Assembly (NCBI RefSeq): GCF_011050365.1
Contig: NZ_DRFV01000011.1
Span: forward strand, 101,785-165,784
DNA: 64,000 nucleotides
Direction of reading: 5' to 3'
From: Pseudohongiella sp.
GTDB taxonomy: Bacteria; Pseudomonadota; Gammaproteobacteria; Pseudomonadales; Pseudohongiellaceae
In this document: positions 34,561 through 44,263 of the stretch, one piece after another
Layout: every line of letters starts with the position of its first letter
How positions within the stretch are numbered: the stretch's first letter is position 1
The notes under the pieces: generated by a model
What the model saw: only the letters and a program-made list of their open reading frames with translations
Database searches by the model: none
Told to the model about the DNA's origin: nothing
Position numbers and translations under genes: made by a program

Positions 34561-35955
34561 ATGGAAAATAATCCGGTCATTCGTCGTTTGCGTCCTGCAG
34601 ACCTGGAGCCGCTGTCATCGCAGTCGGCGGCGCCCTTGCTGGTGCGGCCATCACGCTCTTATTGGCAGGATGCATGGGGGCGGCTGAAGTCAAACAAGCG
34701 GGCGCTGGTGTCGCTGTATCTCATCATCGGTCTGCTGCTGTTCACCTTTGCCGGGCCTTTGGTTTGGCGGGTAGACCCGGCGCTTCAGGATATTGACCAG
34801 ATAAGTGTTCCACCTGGCGCCGATAGAGGTGCCATGGTGGTCGACCCGTTTGTGGCCTGGGACAATGTCAGCCTGGATGATGGTTATCAGGGCGGCACTG
34901 GGCTCAGTCTGGCAGGTGACCCCACCACGCAAAGCGTCAGGTTGCACTGGGATGCCATACCGGGCGCTTCCGGTTACCGTGTTTACCGTAACAATTACCC
35001 GACGCAGGATGCAGATGCGCTGGGTTTGCCGCTGTTGCAGATCAACAATACGCAGCAGATGTACTACGAAGACAGGCTCGATCTGCGCGCCCAGACATAT
35101 TATTACTCGGTTGCTGCCCTGGATGAGTCCGGGCAACTAACCGGCGACTATGAATCGCTGCAGGCTGACGTGGTGCGTGTCATCACCGTAAACGAAGTGC
35201 GCGCCCGGGATCTGTCCGATAACCCCGATGCTCTGCAGCCGGGCGATCAGGTCAGGTTGTCCTGGCATCCATTGGGAACCGACTACCTGGGCCGTGACAT
35301 GCTGGCGCGCCTGATGGCCGGGGCGCGGGTGTCCCTGTTTATTGGTTTGCTGGCGCCGCTGTTTTTTGTTGCCTTTGGTGTGCTGTACGGCGCCACCTCC
35401 GGTTTCGTCGGTGGCCGGTTTGACTCGGTGATGATGCGCTTTGCCGACTTTGTGGTGGCATTGCCCTTCCTGCTGTTCATGATTCTGTTCCAGGTGGTAT
35501 TTGGCATCGGACCGGGCGAAAGCGGTATTGTCCCCATGCTCATTGCCCTGATTATTCTGTCCTGGCCGGCCACGGCGCGCCTGGTCCGCGGGCAGATCCT
35601 GCAGATTCGCGAAGAAGCCTATGTCAGTGCCGCGCGTCTGTTGGGTGCCTCACAGAACTATCTGATTCTGCGTCACATGATTCCCAATACGCTGGGCGTC
35701 ATCCTGGTGACGCTGACCTTCGCCGTGCCTGCCGCGATTTTTACCGAGGCTTTCCTGTCCTTTATCGGCATGGGCGTAGCGCCGCCGACCGCGAGCTGGG
35801 GCAGCATGTGTAACGAAGGTCTGAAGACCATGCTGACCCATCCGCACGAGCTGATATTCCCCGCAGCCATGATCAGCATCACGGTGCTGGCATTCAACCT
35901 GCTGGGCGATGGTCTGCGTGATGCGCTGGATGCAAAGATGAGGAACACGGAATGA
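34561..35955 (+). CDS. Peptide ABC transporter permease, OppC-like, with fibronectin III-like insert
   Basis: 464 residues, well above the ~300 usual for OppC. The N-terminal OppC segment and first helix (LVSLYLIIGLLLFTFAGPLV) and the C-terminal permease core (GTDYLGRDMLARLMAGARVSLF, YVSAARLLGASQNYLILRHM) are normal. Between them, residues ~118-212 (34915-35200) read as a fibronectin type III domain: VRLHWDAIPGASGYRVYRN, then YYEDRLDLRAQTYYYSVAAL. It lies in the periplasmic loop after helix 1. Its ATGA overlaps the next gene. Confidence 0.9.
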   Translation: MENNPVIRRLRPADLEPLSSQSAAPLLVRPSRSYWQDAWGRLKSNKRALVSLYLIIGLLLFTFAGPLVWRVDPALQDIDQISVPPGADRGAMVVDPFVAWDNVSLDDGYQGGTGLSLAGDPTTQSVRLHWDAIPGASGYRVYRNNYPTQDADALGLPLLQINNTQQMYYEDRLDLRAQTYYYSVAALDESGQLTGDYESLQADVVRVITVNEVRARDLSDNPDALQPGDQVRLSWHPLGTDYLGRDMLARLMAGARVSLFIGLLAPLFFVAFGVLYGATSGFVGGRFDSVMMRFADFVVALPFLLFMILFQVVFGIGPGESGIVPMLIALIILSWPATARLVRGQILQIREEAYVSAARLLGASQNYLILRHMIPNTLGVILVTLTFAVPAAIFTEAFLSFIGMGVAPPTASWGSMCNEGLKTMLTHPHELIFPAAMISITVLAFNLLGDGLRDALDAKMRNTE

Positions 35956-36983
35956 GCGCGTTGTTGAGCGTTGATAATCTGCATGTCGAGTTTGCCACCT
36001 ACGGCGGCATTGTGCAGGCCGTGCGCGGTATCAGCTTCAGTGTTGATGCCGGGCAGACACTGGCCATTGTCGGTGAGTCGGGGTGCGGCAAGTCGGTGTC
36101 CATGCAGGCCGTCATGGGTTTGATTCCCATGCCCCCGGGACGAATCCGAACCGGTTCTGCGCAGTTGCGGGGTCAGGACTTTCTGGGCAAAACGCACCTG
36201 GATGGCAAGGCGATCTGCGGCGATGAAATCGGCATGATTTTTCAGGATCCGATGTCGTCACTGAATCCGACCATGTGCATAGGTGACCAGATAGCCGAAA
36301 CGCTGGAAGTACATCGTGGGTATTCTCGCACCCAGGCGTTTGCCAGGGCCATCGAGTTGCTGGAGCTGGTGAAGATCCCGGAAGCATCAAAACGGGCCAG
36401 ACAGTACCCTTTCGAGTTTTCCGGCGGCATGCTGCAGCGTGCGATGATTGCCATGGCCATTGCCTGCAAGCCTTCCGTTCTGATTGCCGATGAGCCAACC
36501 ACGGCGCTGGATGTCACCATTCAGGCGCAGATTCTGGATTTGCTGAAAGAGATACAGCAGGAAACCGGCATGGCCATCATCCTGATTACGCATGACCTGG
36601 CGGTGGTGGCACGCATGGCCGACAAGGTGGCAGTCATGTACGCGGGACAAATTGTGGAGTCGGCGTCGGTTGATGACCTTTTTTACAAATCCGCGCACCC
36701 ATATACACTGGGTCTCAAGCTGGCCATGCCCAGCAACAAGTCTGATGCGGCTCACCAATTACAGCCGATTGCCGGCAGCCCGCCGGACCTGTTTTCGCCG
36801 CCCGCCGGCTGCGCCTATTGTGCGCGTTGTCCGTGGGCGATGCAGGTTTGTCAGGGTGACAACCCGCCCCCGTTTGTTATTGGTGACGGCCATTACGCCA
36901 AATGCTGGTTGCAACATCCGCAGCAGGAACGCGACATCGACGGGCTTTACCAGGCGGTGACAGTCACAGGAGCGCCAGCATGA
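35952..36983 (+). CDS. Peptide ABC transporter ATP-binding protein, OppD-like
   Basis: 343 residues. Walker [13 protein letters not shown], signature FSGGMLQR, Walker [14 protein letters not shown] and switch LITHDL. The C-terminal oligopeptide-transporter extension has the cysteine-rich CAYCARCPWAMQVC, which in this family can bind an iron-sulfur cluster. Starts inside the permease stop as ATGA. Confidence 0.94.
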   Translation: MSALLSVDNLHVEFATYGGIVQAVRGISFSVDAGQTLAIVGESGCGKSVSMQAVMGLIPMPPGRIRTGSAQLRGQDFLGKTHLDGKAICGDEIGMIFQDPMSSLNPTMCIGDQIAETLEVHRGYSRTQAFARAIELLELVKIPEASKRARQYPFEFSGGMLQRAMIAMAIACKPSVLIADEPTTALDVTIQAQILDLLKEIQQETGMAIILITHDLAVVARMADKVAVMYAGQIVESASVDDLFYKSAHPYTLGLKLAMPSNKSDAAHQLQPIAGSPPDLFSPPAGCAYCARCPWAMQVCQGDNPPPFVIGDGHYAKCWLQHPQQERDIDGLYQAVTVTGAPA

Positions 36984-37939
36984 GCGAGCTCGTCAAACTG
37001 GACCGGCTCACCAAGTATTTTGATCTGGGTCGTGGTCAGCGTGTGCATGCCGTCGATGGCATCAGTTTCAGTATCAAGGAAGGCGAAACCCTGGGTCTGG
37101 TTGGCGAGAGCGGCTCAGGCAAATCCACGTTGGGCAAAACGCTGCTGGGCCTGCACGACAAAACCTCAGGTACCTTGACCTACCGGGGTGAAGTGCTGCC
37201 GGCGCGCTATCGATCGGCGGACTTTCAACGCCTGGCGCACAAGATGCAGATGGTTTTTCAGGACCCATATTCGTCGCTGAACCCGCGCATGACCGTTGGC
37301 GAAATCATCGCTGAAGGCTTGCGCGGCAAGCCGATGAGCGCCACGCAAAAACAGGCGCTGGTCAGCCAGTGGCTTGATCGCGTTGGCCTGAATGCGGCCC
37401 ATGCCTCAAGGTACCCGCATGAGTTTTCCGGTGGTCAGCGGCAGCGAATCGGCATTGCCCGCGCCCTGATCATGGAGCCCGAGTTTGTTGTCTGCGACGA
37501 ACCGATTTCGGCACTGGATGTGTCGGTGCAGGCGCAGGTGGTCAATCTGTTGAATGACCTGAAAAAATCCATGGGCCTGACCATGCTGTTTATTGCGCAT
37601 GACCTGTCCATGGTGCGCTACATCAGCGACCGTATGGCAGTAATGTACCTGGGGTCGCTGGTGGAGCTGGGCAAGGCCGGCGAGGTCTATTTTGAACCCA
37701 GACATCCCTACACCGAGGTGTTGATCGCCTCCAACCCCGAGCCCGATCCCGCCACTGAACGGCAGCGAGTGTCGACCGCGATTCAGGGCGAAATTCCAAG
37801 CCCGGTGAATGTGCCTGAGGGTTGCCGCTTTGCCGGACGCTGCCCGAAAGTGATGCCGGTTTGCCACCAGCAAACGCCACAGTTGCTTCCGCTGGTCGAC
37901 GAGGATCGCCTGGTCGCGTGCCACCTGTACACCCGGTAA
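36980..37939 (+). CDS. Peptide ABC transporter ATP-binding protein, OppF-like
   Basis: 319 residues. Walker A GESGSGKSTLGKT, FSGGQRQRIGIARAL, Walker B VVCDEPISALDVSVQ, LFIAHDL, and the OppF C-terminal CRFAGRCPKVMPVC. Forms the ATPase heterodimer with the upstream OppD-like protein; ATGA overlap sets the start. Last gene of the first importer. Confidence 0.94.
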   Translation: MSELVKLDRLTKYFDLGRGQRVHAVDGISFSIKEGETLGLVGESGSGKSTLGKTLLGLHDKTSGTLTYRGEVLPARYRSADFQRLAHKMQMVFQDPYSSLNPRMTVGEIIAEGLRGKPMSATQKQALVSQWLDRVGLNAAHASRYPHEFSGGQRQRIGIARALIMEPEFVVCDEPISALDVSVQAQVVNLLNDLKKSMGLTMLFIAHDLSMVRYISDRMAVMYLGSLVELGKAGEVYFEPRHPYTEVLIASNPEPDPATERQRVSTAIQGEIPSPVNVPEGCRFAGRCPKVMPVCHQQTPQLLPLVDEDRLVACHLYTR

Positions 37940-38021
37940 TGCCAATTGGGGTGTGCGCTGGCATGGACATCGGACACGAAATTCACTACATTCGATGTTT
38001 AGGTGGGTCCGGATCGGGCCT

Positions 38022-38041
38022 CTGGCCGCAAAAAAGGCCAG
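38022..38041. other. Hairpin between the two peptide-importer units
   Basis: CTGGCC (38022-38027) and GGCCAG (38036-38041) enclose an A-rich loop. No T run follows on the plus strand, so it is a weak terminator candidate at best and may reduce read-through between the two gene sets. Confidence 0.35.
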
Positions 38042-38100
38042 CTGACACCGACAGGTAGGGATGATGTTTTCAGTTTTACTGCCAAAGATAAGTTACATGG

Positions 38101-39120
38101 ATGCGTGATTATTTTCTCCGTCGTTTACTGCTGATACCGCCAACACTTATTGGTGTCACCATCATCGTATTTGTCATCACCCGACTGGTGCCCGGCGGGC
38201 CGCTTGAGCGCGCCATCATGGAAACCCAGCAGATGAGCCTGTCCAGTGGCAGCTCGGTGCAGGCGGGGCAGGGCATGGCTTTGTCGCAAGCGCAGCTGGA
38301 CCGGTTGCGCGAGTACTACGGTTTCGACAAGCCGGTACTGATCAGCTATTTCGACTGGATGGGCAAGGTGGTGACCGGTGACCTGGGTACTTCCTATCGA
38401 TACAGTCAGCCGGTGACCGAAGTTATCAGCAGTCGGTTTCCAGTGTCTCTTTACTACGGCCTGATCACGCTGTTCATCACCTATCTGGTGTGTATCCCGC
38501 TGGGTGTGCTTAAGGCCATCAAACATCGGACGGTGGTGGACAACGTCAGCTCAATTCTGATTTTTGTCGGGTATGCGATACCGGGCTACGCGCTGGGCTC
38601 GCTGTTGTTGTTGTATTTTTCGGTGAACCTTGAATGGCTGCCTATGGGTGGCTTCGTCAGCATGCAATTTGCTGAGAAAAGCCTGTGGGGTCAGATTGTT
38701 GATCTGGCACAACACTCGGTGCTGCCCCTGATCTGTTATCTGGTAGGCAGTTTTGCCCTGGTAACGTTGCTGCTGAAAAATCATTTGATGGATAATCTTG
38801 CTGCCGACTATATCCGCACCGCGATCGCCAAAGGCGTCCCTTTTCGCCGCGCGGTCACCCGCCACGCCATGCGCAACTCCATGATCCCTATTGCTACCAC
38901 GTTCGGTCAGAACATCACGTTGCTGGTGTCCGGCTCCTTCCTGATTGAAACCGTCTTTGATATTGATGGCTTTGGCCTGCTGGGTCTCAATGCTATTCTC
39001 GACCGGGATTACCCGGTGGTTATGGGGGTGGTGCTGCTGGCCAGTGTGTTGCTGCTGATTGGCAATATTATCTCCGATATTCTGGTCGCGTTGGTTGATC
39101 CGCGTATTCGTTTCAATTAG
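38101..39120 (+). CDS. Peptide ABC transporter permease, YejB-like
   Basis: 339 residues, OppB-class permease. N-terminal YFLRRLLLIPPTLIGVTIIVF and an extended periplasmic loop containing a Ser/Gly/Gln segment, longer than in OppB, agree with YejB. Core motif DYIRTAIAKGVPFRRAVTRHAMRNSM marks the ATPase contact. I see no clear ribosome site before the ATG. First gene of the second importer. Confidence 0.9.
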   Translation: MRDYFLRRLLLIPPTLIGVTIIVFVITRLVPGGPLERAIMETQQMSLSSGSSVQAGQGMALSQAQLDRLREYYGFDKPVLISYFDWMGKVVTGDLGTSYRYSQPVTEVISSRFPVSLYYGLITLFITYLVCIPLGVLKAIKHRTVVDNVSSILIFVGYAIPGYALGSLLLLYFSVNLEWLPMGGFVSMQFAEKSLWGQIVDLAQHSVLPLICYLVGSFALVTLLLKNHLMDNLAADYIRTAIAKGVPFRRAVTRHAMRNSMIPIATTFGQNITLLVSGSFLIETVFDIDGFGLLGLNAILDRDYPVVMGVVLLASVLLLIGNIISDILVALVDPRIRFN

Positions 39121-39128
39121 GACTGACA

Positions 39129-40196
39129 ATGCTGGCACTGAATCCGGAAACCCTGAAAAAAATACGTCGCTTTAGGCAGATCAAGCGCGGCTATTACAGT
39201 TTTCTGGCATTGATGTTTCTGGTGTTGTTGTTTGTCGTCGGTGAGCTGCTCATTAATAACCGCGCATTGATTGTCAGTTATGAGGGCGAGCTGTATTTCC
39301 CTACCTACACGGCGTTTCATCCGGGCACCGACTTTGGGCTGCCGTATTCATACGAGACCAATTACCGCGAGTTGAAAGCCCGGTTCGAAGAACAGGGCGG
39401 GGACAACTGGGTGCTGCTGCCGCTGGTGCCGTACAGTGCCAATGAGAACCATTCCACCACTGGTATTTTCCGGCCAGAACCGCCGGCACCTGAGTATCAG
39501 CATTATCTGGGCACGGACACCACCAGCCGTGACATCCTGGCACGTCTGTTTTATGGCACCCGCACCGCTCTGTTCTTTGCCATGGCGTTTACGTTTGCGG
39601 TCTACTTTATAGGTATCGCTATTGGCGCCGCGATGGGTTACTTCGGTGGCCTGTTTGATCTGTTGTTTCAGCGCGTGATTGAAATCTGGAGCAATGTGCC
39701 ATTTCTGTATATGGTCATCATAATTTTCTCCGTTATTCCTGACACCTTTTCAATATTTTTCCGGATCATGGTGCTGCTCTCGGTTATGGTGTTGTTTTCG
39801 TGGACATCAATGACCTACTTTATGCGCACCGAAACCTACAAACAAAAAGCGCGTGACTATGTCGCCTCCGCCCGGATCATAGGGGCATCCAATACACGTA
39901 TTATCTTCAAACATATACTGCCTAATGTGCTGGCAACACTGGTGACGTTCATGCCATTTACCGTGATCGCAGCCATTACCGCTATCACGGCACTGGATTT
40001 TCTGGGCTTCGGGCTGCCGCCACCCACACCCAGTCTGGGTGAATTATTAAAACAGGGTACCAGCAACCTGCGCACGGCCCCCTGGATTGTGATATCAGCA
40101 TTCGGCACCCTGGTGGTATTGTTGACGCTGGTGACATTCATTGGAGAAGCGATTCGCGAGTCGTTTGATCCCAAAAAATTTACTGTCTACAAATGA
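39129..40196 (+). CDS. Peptide ABC transporter permease, YejE-like
   Basis: 355 residues, OppC-class. It carries the YejE-type periplasmic loop with FPTYTAFHPGTDFGLPYSYE and the core GTDTTSRDILARLFYGTRTALFF and YVASARIIGASNTRIIFKHI. The length fits YejE without extra domains, unlike the OppC of the first importer. Confidence 0.92.
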   Translation: MLALNPETLKKIRRFRQIKRGYYSFLALMFLVLLFVVGELLINNRALIVSYEGELYFPTYTAFHPGTDFGLPYSYETNYRELKARFEEQGGDNWVLLPLVPYSANENHSTTGIFRPEPPAPEYQHYLGTDTTSRDILARLFYGTRTALFFAMAFTFAVYFIGIAIGAAMGYFGGLFDLLFQRVIEIWSNVPFLYMVIIIFSVIPDTFSIFFRIMVLLSVMVLFSWTSMTYFMRTETYKQKARDYVASARIIGASNTRIIFKHILPNVLATLVTFMPFTVIAAITAITALDFLGFGLPPPTPSLGELLKQGTSNLRTAPWIVISAFGTLVVLLTLVTFIGEAIRESFDPKKFTVYK

Positions 40197-40215
40197 GTTT
40201 GCGGAGGTTATCGAG

Positions 40216-42165
40216 ATGAACAGACTGTGGCGTACCGGATTGGCAGGAGTGCTGCTGGCAGGTGTGTTGTCTGCCTGCGGCGGCGGCTCCGATGAGACGC
40301 AGGTGCTGGACAATACGCAGGAAGTGCTGGATTACTATGCGGCGTATCCTGAGCTTTTTCAGTTTAAAACACCTGCCGACCTGCCCTCAGACCTGGTGTG
40401 GGAGAGCGGCGAGGGCTTGCCCGATCTCGGCTCGCCCGATGCACAGAAGGGCGGTACGCAATATGGCTCCATTCAGGACTTCCCGCGCACGTTACGCACC
40501 GTAGGACCGGACTCCAATGGCGCGTTCCGAACCTGGTTGCTGGACGATGTCACCCTGCCATTGGCAAGTCTGCACCCCGATCGCGAGTTTGAATTTTACC
40601 CTGCGCTGGCATCGGAATGGGCCATTGACGAAGACACAGCGACCGTTTATGCGCGACTTGACCCCAATGCCCGCTGGTCCGATGGTGAGCCGATTACGAC
40701 CGATGATTTTATGTTCATGTTTTTCTTCAACCGGTCTGAATACATCGTTGCGCCCTGGTACAACAATTATTACGAAAACACCTTCAGCAATATCACCAAG
40801 TATGACGATCTCACGTTGTCAGTGACGCTGAAAACCCAGAAACCGGATTTTCGCCATCACGCGCTGGATTTGCGCCCGGAGCCACAGCATTTCTACAAAG
40901 AGTTGGGCGATGATTTTGTTGAGCGCTATCAGTGGCGTTTCACGCCAACCACCGGGCCGTATGTGATTCGCGATGAAGACCTGGTGCAGGGACGATCGGT
41001 GGCGTTGACGCGTCTGGATAACTGGTGGGCAAAGGACAAGAAGTTCTTCCGCAACCGTTACAACGTGGATCGTGTTGTATTGAATGTTATTCGTGACAGC
41101 AACAATGTTTTTGAGTCGTTCAAACGCGGCGATATTGATCAGTTTGGTCTCAACCTGGCGGAACACTGGTATGAAAAGCTGCCCAACGATGACCCTGATG
41201 TTGCCAATGGTTATATCTACAAGTCAGTGTTCTACAATCAGCGGCCGCGACCAAACTATGGCCTGTGGATGAATACATCCCGGCCCCTGCTGAACGATCA
41301 GGACGTGCGCCAGGGGCTCCAGTATGCAACCAACTGGGACCTGGTGATCGAGAGCTTTTTTCGCGGTGACTATGCACGTATGAATTCGGTGAGTGACGGT
41401 TTCGGCGAATTCTCACATCCGGAGCTGCGGGCCAGACCATTCGATGTCGACCAGGCGCAGGCGCATTTTGCCGCAGCCGGTTTCACCCGCAGAGGCCCCG
41501 ATGGCATTCTGGTCAATGAACAGGGGCAACGACTGGCATTTACCGTTACCACCGGTTATGAGAGTTTGAGCGATATTCTGACCATTTTGCGTGAGGAGGC
41601 TGCCAAGGCGGGGGTTGAATACCGGATCGAAGTGCTGGATCAGACTGCGGCGTGGCAGAAGGTGCAGGAAAAACAGCACGATATTGCCTTCGTCGCCCTG
41701 GGCGTTGGTGTGGAAATGTTCCCCCGATTCTGGGATACCATGCATTCTGACAACGCCTATGATGACGCGTTTCTGGATGACGGCAGCGTTAATCCGGACC
41801 GGCAAGTGAAAGTCCAGACCAACAACATGGAAGTGCTGGCCAGCTATGAGCTGGACCAGATGATCGATGTGTATACTCAATCCAGCAGCCGGGAAGAGAT
41901 GCTCGCACTGTCGCATCAGATGCTCGAGTTCCACCACGACTATGCGTCGTTTGTGCCCGGGTTTGTGCAGGACTTTTATCGCATCGGGTATTGGCGTTGG
42001 GTCAAGTATCCCGAATTCTTCAATCACCGTACGCCATCACTGGCCACCGAACTTCATGTGCACTGGATTGACAGCGAGGCTAAAGAGCGGACGTTGGCGG
42101 CGCGCGCTGCCGGTGAGACTTTCGAACCGCAGATACGCGTATTCGATCAGTACCGCGAGCAGTGA
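40216..42165 (+). CDS. Peptide ABC transporter substrate-binding lipoprotein, YejA-like
   Basis: 649 residues. The lipobox GVLSAC places an acylated cysteine near residue 20, so it is a lipoprotein. The SBP-5 domain follows with YARLDPNARWSDGEPITTDDFMF and the YejA-like FKRGDIDQFGLNLAEHWYEKL. GGAGGT lies eight bases before the ATG. YejABEF systems take up peptides; the precise ligand is not evident. Placed after the two permeases rather than first. Confidence 0.92.
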   Translation: MNRLWRTGLAGVLLAGVLSACGGGSDETQVLDNTQEVLDYYAAYPELFQFKTPADLPSDLVWESGEGLPDLGSPDAQKGGTQYGSIQDFPRTLRTVGPDSNGAFRTWLLDDVTLPLASLHPDREFEFYPALASEWAIDEDTATVYARLDPNARWSDGEPITTDDFMFMFFFNRSEYIVAPWYNNYYENTFSNITKYDDLTLSVTLKTQKPDFRHHALDLRPEPQHFYKELGDDFVERYQWRFTPTTGPYVIRDEDLVQGRSVALTRLDNWWAKDKKFFRNRYNVDRVVLNVIRDSNNVFESFKRGDIDQFGLNLAEHWYEKLPNDDPDVANGYIYKSVFYNQRPRPNYGLWMNTSRPLLNDQDVRQGLQYATNWDLVIESFFRGDYARMNSVSDGFGEFSHPELRARPFDVDQAQAHFAAAGFTRRGPDGILVNEQGQRLAFTVTTGYESLSDILTILREEAAKAGVEYRIEVLDQTAAWQKVQEKQHDIAFVALGVGVEMFPRFWDTMHSDNAYDDAFLDDGSVNPDRQVKVQTNNMEVLASYELDQMIDVYTQSSSREEMLALSHQMLEFHHDYASFVPGFVQDFYRIGYWRWVKYPEFFNHRTPSLATELHVHWIDSEAKERTLAARAAGETFEPQIRVFDQYREQ

Positions 42166-42170
42166 TATCG

Positions 42171-43172
42171 ATGTCCGAGCCGATACTTCAGCTGAGCAAT
42201 CTGGTCACAGAGTTTGACACCGATGAGGGGCGGGTGCGTGCTGTCGACGATGTCAGCTTTTCCGTCAATGCCGGGGAAACGTTGGGCATTGTGGGCGAGT
42301 CCGGTTGTGGCAAAAGCGTCACCGCGCAGTCCATCATGCGCCTGTTGCCGCAGCCCATGGGGCAGATCGTGTCCGGGGAGATTCGTTTTAACGGACAGAA
42401 CCTGGCAGCGCTGACGCTGGAGCAAATGCGGGCAATCCGCGGCGCCGAAATCGGCATGGTATTTCAGGAGCCGATGACCGCATTGAACCCGGTACACACC
42501 ATCGGTCGGCAATTGGCAGAAGTATTGCTGTTGCACAAAAAGATCAGCAAGCAGGACGCGTTGCGCCAGTCCATGGTCATGCTGGACCGGGTCGGCATCC
42601 CGGCCCCGGATATCCGCATGGGAGAATACCCGCATCAACTGTCCGGCGGCATGCGGCAGCGGGTGGTGATTGCCATGGCGCTGGCCTGTGGCCCCAAACT
42701 GCTGATTGCCGATGAGCCCACCACGGCGCTGGATGTCACCATCCAGGCACAGATTCTGGAACTGATCCGCGAATTGCAAAATGACATGGGTATGGCGGTA
42801 ATGCTGATTACCCATGATCTGGGTGTCATCGCAGAAACCTCGCAGCAGGTCGTTGTCATGTATGCCGGCAAGGTGGCGGAAAAAGGCACGGTCTACGATA
42901 TCTTTGATCACCCCACACATCCCTATACGCAAGGTTTGCTGTCCTCAATCCCACGCCTGAATACCGTGCCCAAATCCCGGCTTGCCATTATTCCCGGAAT
43001 GGTCCCCGGTCTGCGTGATCTGCCGGCAGGCTGTCGCTTTGCCAACCGCTGCCGTCATTGCCTCGACAGTTGCACGCTGGCGTCACCAGCGGAAGAACAG
43101 GTCAGCGCCGGTCATTCGGTCAGCTGCTATCGCTGGCGAGATCTGCCACCGTTGACGGAGGTGCCTGCATGA
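42171..43172 (+). CDS. Peptide ABC transporter ATP-binding protein, DppD/OppD-like
   Basis: 333 residues. Walker [45 protein letters not shown] and the C-terminal [15 protein letters not shown]. coli YejF is one fused double ATPase; here the two ATPases are separate, as in Opp/Dpp. Six bases after the binding-protein stop. Confidence 0.93.
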   Translation: MSEPILQLSNLVTEFDTDEGRVRAVDDVSFSVNAGETLGIVGESGCGKSVTAQSIMRLLPQPMGQIVSGEIRFNGQNLAALTLEQMRAIRGAEIGMVFQEPMTALNPVHTIGRQLAEVLLLHKKISKQDALRQSMVMLDRVGIPAPDIRMGEYPHQLSGGMRQRVVIAMALACGPKLLIADEPTTALDVTIQAQILELIRELQNDMGMAVMLITHDLGVIAETSQQVVVMYAGKVAEKGTVYDIFDHPTHPYTQGLLSSIPRLNTVPKSRLAIIPGMVPGLRDLPAGCRFANRCRHCLDSCTLASPAEEQVSAGHSVSCYRWRDLPPLTEVPA

Positions 43173-44155
43173 GCCGTGATGCGCAAACGCCCATTTTGAA
43201 AGTGCGCGATCTGAAAATGCATTTCCCGGTCAAGGAAGGTGTGTTCATGCGTACCGGGAAATTCAATAAAGCTGTGGATGGCGTCAGCTTCGAGATAGCA
43301 CCGGGTGAAACGCTGGGCCTGGTCGGTGAGTCGGGTTGCGGTAAATCCACTTTGGGTCGCTGTATTACCCGGCTGTATCAACCGACCAGCGGCGAGATAC
43401 TGTTTCAGGGACACGATATCAGTACGCTGTCGCGCAAGAAGTTGATGCCGTTCCGGCGTGACATACAGATGATCTTTCAGGACCCGATGGAGTCGCTGAA
43501 TTCTCGCCATACGGTGGGCGATATCATAGAGGAGCCGCTGATCGTGCAAGGGGTCGGCAACAGCGCCGAGCGCAAGCGCCGGGTACTGGCGCTGCTCGAC
43601 CTGGTCGGTTTGCCGGCACGTTCGGTCACGCGCTATCCGTTCGAGTTTTCCGGCGGCCAGCGTCAACGTATCGGTATCGCCCGTTCGATTGCGCTGAATC
43701 CGAAATTGATCGTCTGTGATGAGCCGGTATCGGCGCTGGATGTGTCCATTCAGAGCCAGATCCTGAATTTGCTGATTGATCTGCAACAGGAACTGAAGCT
43801 GTCTTACCTGTTCATCGCGCATGATCTGGCAGTGGTGAAGCATATATCGGATCGAATCGCGATCATGTACCTGGGTAAAATTGTGGAAACCGGTGCCGGA
43901 GAGAATATTTACCATAACCCGAACCATCCCTACACGCAGTCACTGATCTCGGCAATACCGGTGCCGGATCCGCATCATCAGTCACAACGCATTATTCTGA
44001 GCGGCGATGTGCCGTCTCCGATTGACCCGCCATCGGGGTGCAGCTTCCATACCCGCTGCCCGCGTGCCACGGATTTGTGCCGTGAGCAGGCACCGGTACT
44101 GAAAGTGCACGGTGCTGGTGCAGCCCAGACGACAGCAGCCTGTCATCATATTTGA
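43169..44155 (+). CDS. Peptide ABC transporter ATP-binding protein, DppF/OppF-like
   Basis: 328 residues. Walker [59 protein letters not shown] and CSFHTRCPRATDLC. ATGA overlap with the preceding ATPase gene fixes the start. Ends the second importer; 108 bases follow before the DUF3450 gene. Confidence 0.93.
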   Translation: MSRDAQTPILKVRDLKMHFPVKEGVFMRTGKFNKAVDGVSFEIAPGETLGLVGESGCGKSTLGRCITRLYQPTSGEILFQGHDISTLSRKKLMPFRRDIQMIFQDPMESLNSRHTVGDIIEEPLIVQGVGNSAERKRRVLALLDLVGLPARSVTRYPFEFSGGQRQRIGIARSIALNPKLIVCDEPVSALDVSIQSQILNLLIDLQQELKLSYLFIAHDLAVVKHISDRIAIMYLGKIVETGAGENIYHNPNHPYTQSLISAIPVPDPHHQSQRIILSGDVPSPIDPPSGCSFHTRCPRATDLCREQAPVLKVHGAGAAQTTAACHHI

Positions 44156-44263
44156 GCATTCCCCTGCTATAAGTGAAAAGACCACTGACCGGGGGCTGTC
44201 GATGGGTTGTTTTCGCCCCCGAATCTGTTTTAAGATGGTGCTCCCCAACGAGGAAGAATAATT

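Noticed and set aside
40216..43172. Possible YejF fusion ATPase broken by frameshift
   Set aside because: The two ATPase genes each have their own start, complete motif set and C-terminal cysteine extension, as in normal Opp/Dpp systems.
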